A DNA stretch of 5,896 nucleotides, from NCBI GenBank assembly GCA_946626395.1, contig CAMOUF010000170.1:1-5896 (forward strand), given 5' to 3'. The number at the start of each line of letters is the position of its first letter. The first letter of the stretch is position 1. The notes under the pieces were generated by a model, which had not been told where the DNA came from, ran no database searches, and was given only the letters and a program-made list of their open reading frames with translations. A program made the position numbers and the translations under genes. Below are positions 5,392 to 5,896 of this stretch, in pieces. This DNA comes from an uncultured Clostridia bacterium. GTDB lineage: Bacteria > Bacillota > Clostridia > Christensenellales > Aristaeellaceae.

Positions 5392-5896
5392 ATGGCTGAC
5401 CGCATCGTACTCAATCCTGTATCCTATCATGGCCACGGCGCTATCGAAAACATCGTGCCCGAGTTGACCTCTCATGGCTGCAAAAAGGCCTTCGTCGCCA
5501 CCGACCCCGACCTGATCAAATTCGGCGTAGCCAAAAAGGTGACCGATCTTTTGGAAAAGGCTGGCTTTGCCTATGATATGTACAGCGACATCAAGGCCAA
5601 TCCCACCATCGAAAACGTGCAGAACGGCGTAGCCGCTTTTAAAAAGGCCCAAGCGGACTGCATCGTAGCCATCGGCGGCGGCAGCGCCATGGACACCTCC
5701 AAGGCCATCGGCATTATTATCAACAATCCTGAATTTGCCGACGTGCGCTCCCTGGAGGGCGTGGCCCCCACCAAGAAGCACGCCGTGTTCACCATTGCCG
5801 TGCCCACCACCGCCGGTACCGCCGCGGAGGTCACCATCAACTACGTCATCACCGACGTGGAAAAGAAGCGCAAGTTCGTGTGCGTGGACACCAACG
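5392..5896 (+). CDS. fucO: Lactaldehyde reductase / L-1,2-propanediol oxidoreductase, 3' end outside window
   Basis: This is an iron-dependent (group III) alcohol dehydrogenase; 168 residues of an expected ~383 are present. FucO reduces L-lactaldehyde to (S)-1,2-propanediol with NADH in anaerobic fucose or rhamnose breakdown, in the cytoplasm or sometimes associated with microcompartments. The N-terminal NAD-binding domain is visible: GHGAIENIVPEL (14-25), VATD (35-38, with the Asp at the position linked to NAD preference in E. coli FucO), GGGSAMD (95-101), NNPEFADVRSLEG (111-123) and PTTAGTAAEVTINYVITD (138-155). The last two blocks are nearly identical to my memory of E. coli FucO, stronger support than for a generic Fe-ADH. 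The His and Asp iron ligands lie beyond the window. The start ATG has a textbook AGGAGG (5378-5383) 8 nt upstream. No sugar-pathway gene is adjacent upstream, so any partner genes would lie downstream. Confidence 0.93.
   Translation, partial: MADRIVLNPVSYHGHGAIENIVPELTSHGCKKAFVATDPDLIKFGVAKKVTDLLEKAGFAYDMYSDIKANPTIENVQNGVAAFKKAQADCIVAIGGGSAMDTSKAIGIIINNPEFADVRSLEGVAPTKKHAVFTIAVPTTAGTAAEVTINYVITDVEKKRKFVCVDTN

Noticed and set aside
4483..5467. Two open frames starting MPNVYCL (minus, 5052) and MPNAYCL (plus, 5180)
   Set aside because: Their matching starts come from the two arms of the inverted heptamer repeat. One is antisense to the acetyltransferase and the other runs into fucO out of frame.

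Overview
The window looks like chromosomal DNA from a moderately GC-rich Clostridia-type Firmicute. The signs are strong AGGAGG-like ribosome binding sites, sigma-A-type promoters, a DUF951 protein, a paired signal peptidase I locus and an EF-G2-type GTPase. Genus cannot be read from the sequence. It holds seven protein genes, two of them cut by the window ends. No tRNA, rRNA, CRISPR array or insertion sequence was seen.

Layout. Positions 1-1853 (minus) carry most of an EF-G-like translational GTPase whose last part lies outside the window. Positions 1854-2214 are AT-rich and gene-free; they contain the GTPase promoter and a perfect 22-bp hairpin. Positions 2215-3791 (minus) form a tight operon in transcription order: a DUF951 zinc-ribbon-like protein, then two tandemly duplicated type I signal peptidases. 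A divergent promoter region (about 3826-3934) separates this operon from a plus-strand pair, an FMN nitroreductase (3975-4508) and a GNAT acetyltransferase (4522-5001). Positions 5002-5391 are a gene-free spacer dominated by an unusual inverted repeat whose arms are built of 7-nt units. From 5392 to the end runs the start of fucO (lactaldehyde / 1,2-propanediol oxidoreductase), cut by the window end.

How they fit together. The two signal peptidases share one transcript with the DUF951 gene and probably both release exported proteins at the membrane. Nitroreductase and acetyltransferase are 13 nt apart and probably co-transcribed, but a shared substrate cannot be inferred. FucO would reduce L-lactaldehyde to 1,2-propanediol during fermentation of deoxysugars such as fucose or rhamnose. 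Apart from those links the units look independent.

The most unusual thing is the heptamer-phased inverted repeat at 5033-5206. On the plus strand ten consecutive 7-nt units begin with AG, and the opposite arm mirrors the pattern on the minus strand. I found no clearly new multi-gene system here.
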